From Microbacterium sp. 1S1 (GTDB lineage Bacteria > Actinomycetota > Actinomycetes > Actinomycetales > Microbacteriaceae), in the NCBI RefSeq assembly GCF_008271365.1, contig NZ_CP043430.1:2356001-2420000 (forward strand): a stretch of DNA of 64,000 bases, in the 5' to 3' direction. The notes beneath the pieces were generated by a model. That model was not told the DNA's origin. It did not search any database and saw only the letters and a list, made by a program, of their open reading frames with translations. Positions 25,143 through 35,395 of this stretch are shown one piece after another; the first letter of the stretch is position 1, and every line of letters begins with the position of its first letter. The position numbers and the translations under genes are program-made.

Positions 25143-26942
25143 ATGACTGCTGACTCCGTCTCGGCCGTGCCGAGGCCACCCGCCCGCCCATCCGCCCCGG
25201 AGATCACCGGCGCAGAGGCCGTCGTCCGCTCGCTCGAGTTGCTCGGCGTCACGGACGTCTTCGGTCTTCCGGGCGGGGCGATCCTCCCGGTCTACGACCC
25301 GCTGATGGACGCGTCGCAGCTGCGCCACATCCTGGTGCGGCACGAGCAGGGCGCGGGACACGCGGCCGAAGGGTACGCCTCCGCCTCCGGCAAGGTGGGC
25401 GTCTGCATCGCGACCTCCGGACCGGGGGCGACGAACCTCGTCACCGCGATCGCTGACGCGTACATGGACTCGGTCCCGTTGCTCGCGATCACCGGTCAGG
25501 TGTTCTCGACGCTGATGGGGACGGATGCCTTCCAGGAGGCCGACATCGTGGGGATCACGATGCCGATCACGAAGCACTCCTTCCTCGTGAAGGATGCGGC
25601 GGACATTCCCGGCGCGATCGCGGCCGCCTATGAGATCGCCGGCACAGGCCGTCCCGGTCCGGTGCTCGTGGACATCACGAAGGACGCGCAGCAGGCCGTG
25701 GCCCCGTTCGTATGGCCGCCGAAGATCGACCTCCCCGGCTATCGGCCGGTGACCAAGGCACACGGCAAGCAGATCCAGGCGGCGGCTGCCCTCCTCGCGG
25801 AGGCGAAGAAGCCGGTGCTGTACGTCGGCGGCGGTGTCGTCCGCGGCCGCGCGGCGGCCGAGCTGCTCGAGCTCGCCGAGTCGACAGGCGCGCCCGTCGT
25901 CACGACCCTGATGGCGCGCGGTGCCTTCCCGGACTCGCATTCCCAGCACCTGGGCATGCCCGGGATGCACGGCACGGTTCCCGCAGTCCTGGCGCTGCAG
26001 GAAGCCGACCTCATCGTGTCGCTCGGTGCTCGCTTCGACGACCGCGTGACGGGCAAGGCCGCCTTGTTCGCACCGCACGCCAAGGTCGTGCACGTTGACA
26101 TCGACCCCGCCGAGATCTCGAAGATCCGCACCGCCGATGTGCCGATCGTAGGCGATGTGCGCGACGTCCTCACCGACCTGGATGCGGCCTTCCGCGGCGT
26201 CATCGGCAGCGGCAAGCCGGACATCGAAGAGTGGTGGTCGTACCTCGACGGGCTGCGGAACGAGTTCCCGCTCGGCTACGCGCCGACGACCGACGGCCTG
26301 CTGGCTCCGCAGTACGTGATCCAGCGCATCGGCGAGCTCACCGGTCCGGAGGGTATCTTCGCCTCCGGCGTGGGTCAGCACCAGATGTGGGCCGCGCAGT
26401 TCATCAAGTACGAGCGTCCGAACGCCTGGCTGAATTCCGGCGGTGCGGGCACGATGGGCTACTCGGTGCCCGCGGCCATGGGCGCCAAGGTCGCCGAGCC
26501 GGAGCGCCAGGTCTGGGCGATCGACGGCGACGGCTGCTTCCAGATGACCAATCAGGAGCTCGCGACCTGCGCGATCAACAACATCCCGATCAAGGTCGCG
26601 ATCATCAACAACTCCTCGCTGGGCATGGTCCGGCAGTGGCAGACGTTGTTCTACGACGGCCGCCACTCGAACACCGACCTGAACACCGGGCACGGCACGA
26701 TCCGCATCCCCGACTTCGTGAAGCTCGCGGAGGCGTACGGCTGCCTCGCGATCCGCGTGGAGAAGGAAGAGGAGGTCGACGCCGCCATCCGGCTCGCGCT
26801 GGAGACGAACGACCGCCCCGTGGTGATCGACTTCGTCGTGAGCGCCGACTCCATGGTGTGGCCGATGGTGCCGCAGGGCGTCAGCAACAGCTATGTCCAG
26901 TACGCGCGCGACCACGCGCCCGCGTTCGACGAGGAGGACTGA
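25143..26942 (+). CDS. ilvB: Acetolactate synthase large subunit IlvB
   Basis: ThDP- and FAD-dependent acetohydroxyacid synthase catalytic subunit, 599 aa. The catalytic glutamate is in [18 protein letters not shown]-region motifs in [25 protein letters not shown], and the ThDP-binding [14 protein letters not shown] with [12 protein letters not shown]. The ATG at 25143 has GAAGGA upstream; the frame is open further upstream but lacks family similarity there. I see no leader peptide or attenuator in the 70-base gap after ilvD. The three-base gap to ilvN implies co-translation. Confidence 0.97.
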   Translation: MTADSVSAVPRPPARPSAPEITGAEAVVRSLELLGVTDVFGLPGGAILPVYDPLMDASQLRHILVRHEQGAGHAAEGYASASGKVGVCIATSGPGATNLVTAIADAYMDSVPLLAITGQVFSTLMGTDAFQEADIVGITMPITKHSFLVKDAADIPGAIAAAYEIAGTGRPGPVLVDITKDAQQAVAPFVWPPKIDLPGYRPVTKAHGKQIQAAAALLAEAKKPVLYVGGGVVRGRAAAELLELAESTGAPVVTTLMARGAFPDSHSQHLGMPGMHGTVPAVLALQEADLIVSLGARFDDRVTGKAALFAPHAKVVHVDIDPAEISKIRTADVPIVGDVRDVLTDLDAAFRGVIGSGKPDIEEWWSYLDGLRNEFPLGYAPTTDGLLAPQYVIQRIGELTGPEGIFASGVGQHQMWAAQFIKYERPNAWLNSGGAGTMGYSVPAAMGAKVAEPERQVWAIDGDGCFQMTNQELATCAINNIPIKVAIINNSSLGMVRQWQTLFYDGRHSNTDLNTGHGTIRIPDFVKLAEAYGCLAIRVEKEEEVDAAIRLALETNDRPVVIDFVVSADSMVWPMVPQGVSNSYVQYARDHAPAFDEED

Positions 26943-26945
26943 GCC

Positions 26946-28542
<1,597 letters not shown>

Positions 28543-28556
28543 TTCGACTCGCGAAC

Positions 28557-28585
28557 GAACGGGCGTCCCTCCGGGGCGCCCGTTC
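28557..28585 (+). terminator. Hairpin after ilvC
   Basis: GAACGGGCG (28557-28565) pairs perfectly with CGCCCGTTC (28577-28585) around an 11-base loop, 15 bases past the ilvC stop. No T-run. Confidence 0.6.
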
Positions 28586-28608
28586 GGCGTTCCGCCCGGC
28601 ATTCGTCA

Positions 28609-28631
28609 GCACAGACATCCGATGTCTGTGC
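28609..28631. promoter_or_regulatory. Probable ROK-repressor operator at the first GH29 gene
   Basis: GCACAGACATC-C-GATGTCTGTGC is a perfect palindrome with two 11-base arms around one base. Its core ACATCNGATGT recurs at 31165-31175 in front of the divergent ROK-repressor and transporter genes. It abuts a CAGGAT box (28632-28637) that lies six bases before the GH29 start, so a bound protein would block the promoter. Confidence 0.75.
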
Positions 28632-28643
28632 CAGGATGGACGC

Positions 28644-29909
28644 ATGCGACAGGAATGGTTTGATGACGCCCGCTTCGGCATGTTCGTCCACTTCGGCCTC
28701 TACAGCGGGGCCGCGCGGCACGAGTGGGTGCAGAACTACGAACGCCTCACCGACGAGGAGTACCGGCCGTACTTCGACAATTTCGATCCCGATCTCTTCG
28801 ACGCCAGGGCACTCGCGAAGACCGCCAAGGAGACGGGGATGGGTTACGTCGTGCTCACCACGAAGCACCACGACGGCTTCTGCCTGTGGGACTCGAGGCT
28901 GACCGACTTCACCTCCGTCGCGGCGGTCGGGCGCGACCTCGTGCGCGAGTATGTCGATGCCCTCCGTGCCGAGGGCATCCGCGTGGGGCTATACCACTCC
29001 GTCATCGACTGGCATCACCCCGACTTCACGGTGGACTGGAACCACCCGCGACGCGACGACGAGAACGCTCGCGCCCTGAACGAGGGGCGCGACATGGCCC
29101 GCTACCGCGAGTACCTGCATGGCCAGGTCCGGGAGCTGCTCACCGACTACGGCGACATCGACTACCTCTTCTTCGATTTCACCTACCCCGAGTCCAAGGA
29201 CGGCTGGGCGGGTAAGGGGCCGCAGGACTGGGACGCCGAGGCGCTCCTCGCGCTGTGCCGGGAGCTGCAGCCGGAGATGCTGGTCAACGATCGACTCGGG
29301 ATCCCCGCGGACTTCGTGACGCCGGAGCAGTACCAGCCGACAGCGCCGATCGTCCGGGACGGCGTGCCTCTCGTTTGGGAGGCGTGCCAGACGCTCAACG
29401 GCTCGTGGGGCTACCACCGGGACAACACCGACCAGAAGTCGCCGGCGCTGCTCGTGCAGATGCTCGTCGACTCGGTGTCGATGGGCGGCAACATGCTCCT
29501 GAACATCGGCCCGGACGGGCGTGGGGCGATCGCGCCCCGGGACGCGCAGACCCTCGCGGAGATCGGCGAGTGGATGCGCCTCCACGACCGCGTCGTGATC
29601 GGGGCCGGTCACGCGCCGTTCACGCCGCCGCGGGAGGGCGTGTACACGCTCCGCGGCGATCGCCTCTATCTGAGCCTGTTCAGCTGGCCGCTCGGCTTCG
29701 TCCATCTGCCCGGCCTCGCGGGCAAGGTCTCATATGCGCGGCTCCTGAACGACGGGTCCTGGCTGCGCACGAGCGTCAGTGATCCGGACCAGCAGGCCGA
29801 CCTGATGACCCCGGCCGGGGAGGCCGAGGGGACCCTGACGGTGCACCTTCCGGTGCGTCGTCCCGACGTGCTGATGCCGGTGATCGAGCTGCGCCTCACG
29901 GGGGAGTGA
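28644..29909 (+). CDS. GH29 alpha-L-fucosidase (first copy)
   Basis: A 421 aa glycoside hydrolase family 29 enzyme: FGMFVHFGLYSG at the N-terminus, TTKHHDGFCLWDS (residues 73-84), and DIDYLFFDFTYPES with the probable nucleophile D178. It has SMGGNMLLNIGPDGRGAIAP and a C-terminal beta domain from about 330. No signal peptide, so it would act on imported oligosaccharides. The specific linkage is unknown. Its start lies 12 bases after a perfect palindrome shared with the transporter promoter. Confidence 0.88.
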   Translation: MRQEWFDDARFGMFVHFGLYSGAARHEWVQNYERLTDEEYRPYFDNFDPDLFDARALAKTAKETGMGYVVLTTKHHDGFCLWDSRLTDFTSVAAVGRDLVREYVDALRAEGIRVGLYHSVIDWHHPDFTVDWNHPRRDDENARALNEGRDMARYREYLHGQVRELLTDYGDIDYLFFDFTYPESKDGWAGKGPQDWDAEALLALCRELQPEMLVNDRLGIPADFVTPEQYQPTAPIVRDGVPLVWEACQTLNGSWGYHRDNTDQKSPALLVQMLVDSVSMGGNMLLNIGPDGRGAIAPRDAQTLAEIGEWMRLHDRVVIGAGHAPFTPPREGVYTLRGDRLYLSLFSWPLGFVHLPGLAGKVSYARLLNDGSWLRTSVSDPDQQADLMTPAGEAEGTLTVHLPVRRPDVLMPVIELRLTGE

Positions 29910-29928
29910 CGACGACGGTGGCGGCGGC

Positions 29929-31080
29929 TCAGGTCGTCGCCACCGGGATCTCCATGCCCTCGAGGGCGAGGCGGGCGGCGCCGTACAGGATGGCGTCGGC
30001 GCCGGTGGTGGCGGCCTCGATCCGCAGCCGCTGGGTCGCGAGCGGGTGGCAGGCCTCGTAGACCCGGCTGCGCACCGCGGCGATGAACGGCTCCGAGGCG
30101 CTCATGCTTCCGGTCAGGAACAGGGCGTGCGGGTTGAAGAAGTTCACGACCCCCGACAGTGCCTGACCCAGGTGGGTCCCCGCGGTGCGGACGAGTGTCG
30201 TCGCCAGCGGGTCCGCGTCCCGTGCCAGCGTCAGGACGTCTGCCGTGGTGCGCACGCCGGTGGTGCCGCGCTCGCGCATCTGCCGCACGAGGCTGGCGCC
30301 GCTGGCCACGGTCTCCAGGCAGCCGGTGTTGCCGCAGGAGCAGGGGATGTCCCCGCTGCCGTCGATCCGCGTGTGCGTGATGTCTCCGGCCGCAGCGGTG
30401 GCCCCGCGGTGGATGTGCCCGTCCACGATGATCCCGCTGCCGATCGCGGTGCCCGCCTTGACGGTGATGCTGTGCTGCGTGTGCCCGAGCTGGCGACGGT
30501 GCTCGCCGAGCGCGGCGAGGTTGGCGTCGTTGTCCACGACGACCGGGACGCCGTGGCGTGCCGACAGGTGTTCGCCGACACGGAATCCGGGCCACCCCGG
30601 CATGCGTGATGGCTGGTCGACGGAGCCGGTCGTGACGTCGACCGGGCCGGGCAGGCTCACCCCGATCGCGTGGACCCGGGTCTCGGCGAGCAGACGCTCG
30701 AACACCTCCGACACTCTCTTCAGCGTCGCCTCCGGGCCGTCCGCGACGTCGATCGCGATGGTCTCCGAGTGGAGGAGGCCGCCGCTGAGGTCGTGCCGTC
30801 CGATGCGGGCATGGCGGCCGCCGAGGTCGGCGGACAGGACGATGCCGTCACCGGCGATCCTGAGCACGCGTGGTCGTCTGCCGCCGCGGGAGGTGCCGGC
30901 GCCCGCCTCCTCCAGGACGCCCGCGTCGAGAAGGGCCTGCACGCGCAGGCCGACCGTCGACGCGGCGACGCCGAGCGCGGAGGCGAGCTCAGAACGGGAG
31001 CGAGCCTGCCCCCGCGCGACGAAGTCGAGGATGCGCCGCGTGTGCGGATCGTCGACGGGGGTGTCGGCGGGGTTCGTCAT
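29929..31080 (-). CDS. ROK-family transcriptional repressor
   Basis: A 383 aa regulator: N-terminal winged helix (RSRSELASALGVAASTVGLRVQALLDAGVLEEAG, about 27-60) fused to a ROK sugar-sensing domain. It has the zinc motif CSCGNTGCLE and DNDANLAALGE. ROK repressors of this kind sense a sugar and control adjacent transport and hydrolase genes. It is divergent from the ABC transporter and convergent with the first GH29 gene. AAGGA lies five bases before the ATG. Confidence 0.92.
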   Translation of the reverse strand: MTNPADTPVDDPHTRRILDFVARGQARSRSELASALGVAASTVGLRVQALLDAGVLEEAGAGTSRGGRRPRVLRIAGDGIVLSADLGGRHARIGRHDLSGGLLHSETIAIDVADGPEATLKRVSEVFERLLAETRVHAIGVSLPGPVDVTTGSVDQPSRMPGWPGFRVGEHLSARHGVPVVVDNDANLAALGEHRRQLGHTQHSITVKAGTAIGSGIIVDGHIHRGATAAAGDITHTRIDGSGDIPCSCGNTGCLETVASGASLVRQMRERGTTGVRTTADVLTLARDADPLATTLVRTAGTHLGQALSGVVNFFNPHALFLTGSMSASEPFIAAVRSRVYEACHPLATQRLRIEAATTGADAILYGAARLALEGMEIPVATT

Positions 31081-31163
31081 GGAGATCCTTCGTCTCGGAG
31101 CATCGTCAGCGTAGCGGGGGTGCCGTCTGTTTCGGGGGAATGACGAATGATCACCGCCTGATA

Positions 31164-31176
31164 AACATCGGATGTT
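31164..31176. promoter_or_regulatory. Probable ROK-repressor operator in the regulator/transporter gap
   Basis: AACATC-G-GATGTT, a 13-base palindrome whose ACATCNGATGT core matches the one at 28615-28625. It sits between the divergent rok and ABC transporter genes, placed to control both. Confidence 0.65.
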
Positions 31177-31237
31177 CAGCTTGCGGCACCCTGCGAACTA
31201 TGACAGCGTAACTTCATACGAAATCCTAATTGGTTAG

Positions 31238-31250
31238 TTCGAGGCTCGAA
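31238..31250. promoter_or_regulatory. Second palindrome upstream of the ABC transporter
   Basis: TTCGAG-G-CTCGAA, a perfect 13-base palindrome in an AT-richer stretch (31205-31260), 30 bases before the binding-protein start. Different in sequence from the ROK site; a second regulator or a transcript hairpin are both possible. Confidence 0.4.
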
Positions 31251-31279
31251 ATAACCGTTCCCTTCTCAGGAGGCATTCA

Positions 31280-32539
31280 ATGAAGAAGTTGCGTGTGGGG
31301 GCTGTCGCCGCTGTCGCGGGCGTGGCCGTGGCGATGACCGGCTGTGCGAGCAGCGGGGGATCCGGAGGCTCGGCCGACGGCGACACCATCGTCGTGGACA
31401 TGTGGGCCGGCAGCGAGTCGGACGTTGACGCGCTCGAGGCGCAGATCGAGTTCGCTCAGAAGCAGAACCCGGACATCGAGATCAAGCTGCAGACCTCGCC
31501 GTGGAGCGACTTCTTCACGAAGCTGACGACCAACATGGCCAGCGGCAACATGGCCTGCATCACCGGTATGAGCGGAGCACAGCTCGGCGGCTACACGGCC
31601 GGCTTCCGCGAGCTCAGCGAGGACGACCTCAAGACCGCCGGAATCGACTGGTCGGAGTTCAACCCGAGTGCGGACGGCATCCTCAGCTTCGAGGGCAAGG
31701 TCTACGGTGTTCCCTTCGACGTCGCGACCATGCTCGTCTACTACAACCAGGACATGCTCACCGCTGCGGGTGCTGCCACTCCTGAGATCGGCTGGACGTT
31801 CGACGACTTCGCCACGATCGCAGCCGACGCCACGAAGGACGGCAAGTACGGATTCGGCATGGGCATGGGCGGCTACCAGTGGATGTCGATGCCGATCGCC
31901 TACTCCGCGACGCAGCCCGCCTCCGAGGACGGCACGCTGCACATCGACGACGAAGCCTTCGTCGACGCGGCCTCCTGGTACGCGGGCCTGGTCACGGACA
32001 AGAAGGTCGCGGCACCGGTCGCGTCCGCGTCGGACACCGGCTGGGGCGAGAACCAGTACACGGGCGGGAACGCGGCGATGGCCGTGGACGGCACGTGGAA
32101 CGCGGTCAGCTACCTCAACAACGAGTCCGGTTTCGCCGCCGGCATGGTGCCGCTGCCCGCGGGCGTGGACGGCAACCCCGGCCCCATCCTCGGCTCCGGT
32201 TACGGCATCGCCGAGAACTGCAAGAACCCCGAGGCCGCGCTGAAGGTGCTCGGGTCCCTCGTCGGCGAGGACGCGCAGGACTACATCGCCTCGTCCGGCC
32301 GCTCCTACCCGGCTCGCATCTCGTCGCAGCCGCTGTACTTCGAGTCGATCGACGAGCAGTACCGCGAGCAGGTGCAGTCGGTGTTCGAGGCCGCGTTCGG
32401 TGACACGGTGCCGCTGTACATGACCAAGAGCTGGCAGAAGCTCGACAGCTACATCCAGCCCAACCTCGTCAGCGTCTACAACGGCCAGATGACGATGGAG
32501 GAGCTGCTGTCGAACGCCCAGGCGCAGTTCGGCGAGTGA
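31280..32539 (+). CDS. ABC sugar transporter, substrate-binding lipoprotein
   Basis: A 419 aa family-1 extracellular binding protein. The signal peptide ends at lipobox MTGC (Cys 22), followed by a Ser/Gly linker. The mature part has [30 protein letters not shown] and a central [23 protein letters not shown] typical of sugar binders. GGAGG precedes the ATG. It delivers an oligosaccharide to the two permeases that follow; no ATPase gene is present, so a shared MsiK-type ATPase elsewhere is expected. Confidence 0.93.
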   Translation: MKKLRVGAVAAVAGVAVAMTGCASSGGSGGSADGDTIVVDMWAGSESDVDALEAQIEFAQKQNPDIEIKLQTSPWSDFFTKLTTNMASGNMACITGMSGAQLGGYTAGFRELSEDDLKTAGIDWSEFNPSADGILSFEGKVYGVPFDVATMLVYYNQDMLTAAGAATPEIGWTFDDFATIAADATKDGKYGFGMGMGGYQWMSMPIAYSATQPASEDGTLHIDDEAFVDAASWYAGLVTDKKVAAPVASASDTGWGENQYTGGNAAMAVDGTWNAVSYLNNESGFAAGMVPLPAGVDGNPGPILGSGYGIAENCKNPEAALKVLGSLVGEDAQDYIASSGRSYPARISSQPLYFESIDEQYREQVQSVFEAAFGDTVPLYMTKSWQKLDSYIQPNLVSVYNGQMTMEELLSNAQAQFGE

Positions 32540-32582
32540 GCCGGATCCGGCCCGCGCAGCAGTAACACAGAAAGACAACGAG

Positions 32583-33488
32583 ATGACGATCACGACGAGA
32601 CGTCGGGGATCGCTCGCCAAGGTCGAGGGCCGCCAGGCGCTGGGTTTCGCAAGCCCAGCCCTGGTGGGCCTCGCCCTGTTCACGATCGTGCCCGTGGGGC
32701 TCTCGATCGTGATGAGCGTCTTCGACTGGCCGACCTTCGGCGAACGCACCTTCAACGGAGTGGACAACTACGTCACGCTGTTCACCAGCAGCCCGGACTT
32801 CTGGCCCGCGCTGCGCAACTCGGCGGTGTACACGCTGCTGTACGTGCCGCTGAGCGTCGCTCTCTCGCTCGTGCTCGCGCTCGGACTCGGTCCCCGCATC
32901 CGCGGCCGCGGGGCTCTCCGCGTCCTCTTCTTCATCCCGGTCGTGACCCCGATGGTCGCGAACGTGCTGGTGTGGAAGATGATGCTGCAGCCCCAGGGTC
33001 TGTTCAACGGCCTCTCGGTCACCTGGTTCGGGGTCGAGCTGCCGAACTTCCTCGCCGACCCCAACTGGGCGATGATCATGGTCGTCGTCATGAGCGTCTG
33101 GCAGGGGCTCGGCTACAACATGCTGATCTTCTCCGCCGCCCTCGAGCAGCTCCCGGAGAGTGTGCTGGAAGCCGCGAGCATCGATGGCGCGCAGGGCTTC
33201 CGCCGGGTCTGGAGCATCATCATCCCGATGATCTCTCCGTCGATCTTCTTCGCGACGATCATGACGATGATCACCTCGCTCCAGGTCTTCGTCCAGCCGC
33301 AGATGCTCACCGGAGGCGGCCCCGGCAACGCCACCAAGCCGCTCGTGATGTACATCTGGGAGCAGGGCTTCACCTTCGGCGATCTCGGGCTCGCCGCCGC
33401 CGCCGCATGGATCCTCTTCGCGATCATCATCGCGATCACCGGCATCCAGTTCGCCGCACAGAAGAAGTGGGTGCACTATGAGCACTGA
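32583..33488 (+). CDS. ABC sugar transporter permease 1
   Basis: A 301 aa, six-TM MalF-type permease. The cytoplasmic EAA loop reads EAASIDGAQGFRRVWSIIIPMISP (about 199-222), the ATPase docking site. It is spaced 43 bases after the binding protein and overlaps the next permease by 11 bases. Confidence 0.94.
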   Translation: MTITTRRRGSLAKVEGRQALGFASPALVGLALFTIVPVGLSIVMSVFDWPTFGERTFNGVDNYVTLFTSSPDFWPALRNSAVYTLLYVPLSVALSLVLALGLGPRIRGRGALRVLFFIPVVTPMVANVLVWKMMLQPQGLFNGLSVTWFGVELPNFLADPNWAMIMVVVMSVWQGLGYNMLIFSAALEQLPESVLEAASIDGAQGFRRVWSIIIPMISPSIFFATIMTMITSLQVFVQPQMLTGGGPGNATKPLVMYIWEQGFTFGDLGLAAAAAWILFAIIIAITGIQFAAQKKWVHYEH

Positions 33489-34392
33489 GACCCTCGTCCG
33501 GCCCACCGGCACCGCCCCGCGGCGTGAGCGCGAGCGGGAGCGAGCGCGCGGTGCGGCGACCACGCCGGGCGCCCGTGCGCGGCTGATCCTCGCGCACGTC
33601 ACCATCTACGTCGCGGCGCTCATCTTCATCGCGCCGCTCGTCTACGCGTTCTTCTCGGCCCTCAAGCCGAACTCGGAGATGTTCTCGATGCCGCCGACCC
33701 TGGTGGGCTCCGAGATCCGCTGGAGCAACTTCGTCGACGTCTTCGCGTATGGACCGTTCCTGACCTACATCATGAACTCGTTCATCGTGGCGATCGGGGG
33801 CACCCTGGTCGTGCTCGTGGTGTCCACGACGGCCGGATACGCGTTCGGGCGCCTGCGGTGGAAGGGCAGGGACGCGGTCTTCGTCCTCTTCCTCGCCACG
33901 CTGATGGTGCCCGCCGAGGTCCTCGTGATCCCCATGTTCCAGGTCATGCAGTGGTTCAACTGGGTCGACACCTACCAGGCGCTGATCCTGCCCTTCGCGT
34001 TCGGCGCCTTCGGGACGTTCCTGATGCGGCAGTTCTTCCGCGGCATCCCCTACGAGCTGGAGGAGGCGGCACGTGTCGACGGCGCGGGCCCCATCCGGTC
34101 GTTCCTGCAGATCATCCTGCCGCTGTCCAAGTCGGCCGTCGCCGTCCTCGCAGTGTTCACGTTCCTGTCGTTCTGGAACAGCTACCTGTGGCCCCTCATC
34201 GTGACCGTCGACTACAACGCGCACGGCACCCTGCCCGTCGGTCTGGCGAGCTTCGCCGGCCTCACCGGAACGCGCTGGGACCTGCAGATGGCGGCTGCCA
34301 TCATCTCGATGATCCCGACCACGCTGCTCGTCATCGTGCTGCAGAAGCACCTGGTCAAGGGCATCGCGATGGCCGGACTGGGCGGACGATGA
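33478..34392 (+). CDS. ABC sugar transporter permease 2
   Basis: A 304 aa, six-TM MalG-type permease with an Arg/Glu-rich N-terminal tail (residues 10-35). The EAA loop is EAARVDGAGPIRSFLQIILPLSK. It partners permease 1. Its stop overlaps the ROK kinase start (ATGA). Confidence 0.94.
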   Translation: MSTETLVRPTGTAPRRERERERARGAATTPGARARLILAHVTIYVAALIFIAPLVYAFFSALKPNSEMFSMPPTLVGSEIRWSNFVDVFAYGPFLTYIMNSFIVAIGGTLVVLVVSTTAGYAFGRLRWKGRDAVFVLFLATLMVPAEVLVIPMFQVMQWFNWVDTYQALILPFAFGAFGTFLMRQFFRGIPYELEEAARVDGAGPIRSFLQIILPLSKSAVAVLAVFTFLSFWNSYLWPLIVTVDYNAHGTLPVGLASFAGLTGTRWDLQMAAAIISMIPTTLLVIVLQKHLVKGIAMAGLGGR

Positions 34393-35363
34393 GCGCGGTC
34401 GGGCAGCAGACGGACCACACTCGACGAAGCCTCACGCACGCCGGGCCCGACCTCGCCCTGGCGGGGGTGGACATCGGGGGCACGAAGATCGCGGCCCTCG
34501 TCGTGGACCCCTCCGGAGACATCCTCGCCCGAGGCAGCGTGGCGGCACCGGCGAGCGTCGGAGGCTCGGCGATGGCGGACGCGGCAGCCGGCCTCGTCGC
34601 ACGGCTGGCAGCTGAGGCCGGTGTGTCGGTCGCCGCGGTGGGGGTGGGCGCCGCGGGCGTCATCGACCACGAGAGCGGCACCATCCGCGCCGCGTCCGCC
34701 CTGTTCGCGGACTGGGCGGGCTTCCCGCTCGGCCCGGAGCTGGCGCAGCGCCTCGGCGTGCCGGTGCGGGTGGAGAACGACGTGAACGCCTTCCTCCTCG
34801 GTGAAGCCGCCGCGGCGGGTCCGAGCGTTCCCGACGTGCTCGGTGTCATGCTCGGCACGGGTGTCGGCGGCGCGCTCGTCATCGGCGGAGAGCTACACCA
34901 CGGCCCGCACGGCGCGGCCGGGGAGATCGGACACACGCCCGGCTACAGCGACCTCGTCTGCACCTGCGGGCAGACCGGGCACCTGGAGACCCTGGCCTCC
35001 GGGACGTCGATCGCCCGCCGGTACGAAGAGCGCACCGGACGCTCGGTGAGTGATGCGAGGGACGTCGCGGAGGTTGCTCGTGCCGGTGATGCCGACGCGC
35101 GCGCGGTGTTCGACGCCGCCGGGCGCGCGCTCGCTCTCGCCTGCGCCAGTGCGGCGACGCTCCTCGACCTGCCGACCGCGATCGTGGGCGGCGGCGTCAC
35201 GGCGGCCTGGGACCTCCTGGCGCCGTCGATCGAGCGGACCCTCCGCACCGACGCCCCGGTGTCCGGCATCGCGCTGCGCATCGTCCCGGCCGTCCTGGGC
35301 GCCGACGCCGTCGCGCTCGGCGCCATCGAGAGCGCTCGGCGCGCTCTCGCCCCCGTTTCCTGA
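34389..35363 (+). CDS. ROK-family sugar kinase
   Basis: A 324 aa ROK kinase without a DNA-binding domain: ATP loop VDIGGTKIAALVVD, ENDVNAFLLGEA with the catalytic aspartate, GTGVGGALVIGGELHHGPHGAAGEIGH. The zinc motif is CTCGQTGHLE, with His in place of the usual third Cys. It would phosphorylate the sugar released by the GH29 enzymes or imported by the ABC system (glucose, N-acetylhexosamine or similar). Four-base overlap with permease 2. Confidence 0.9.
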   Translation: MSAVGQQTDHTRRSLTHAGPDLALAGVDIGGTKIAALVVDPSGDILARGSVAAPASVGGSAMADAAAGLVARLAAEAGVSVAAVGVGAAGVIDHESGTIRAASALFADWAGFPLGPELAQRLGVPVRVENDVNAFLLGEAAAAGPSVPDVLGVMLGTGVGGALVIGGELHHGPHGAAGEIGHTPGYSDLVCTCGQTGHLETLASGTSIARRYEERTGRSVSDARDVAEVARAGDADARAVFDAAGRALALACASAATLLDLPTAIVGGGVTAAWDLLAPSIERTLRTDAPVSGIALRIVPAVLGADAVALGAIESARRALAPVS

Positions 35364-35395
35364 CCACGACTGCGACCGCAGAGGAGAACAGCACC

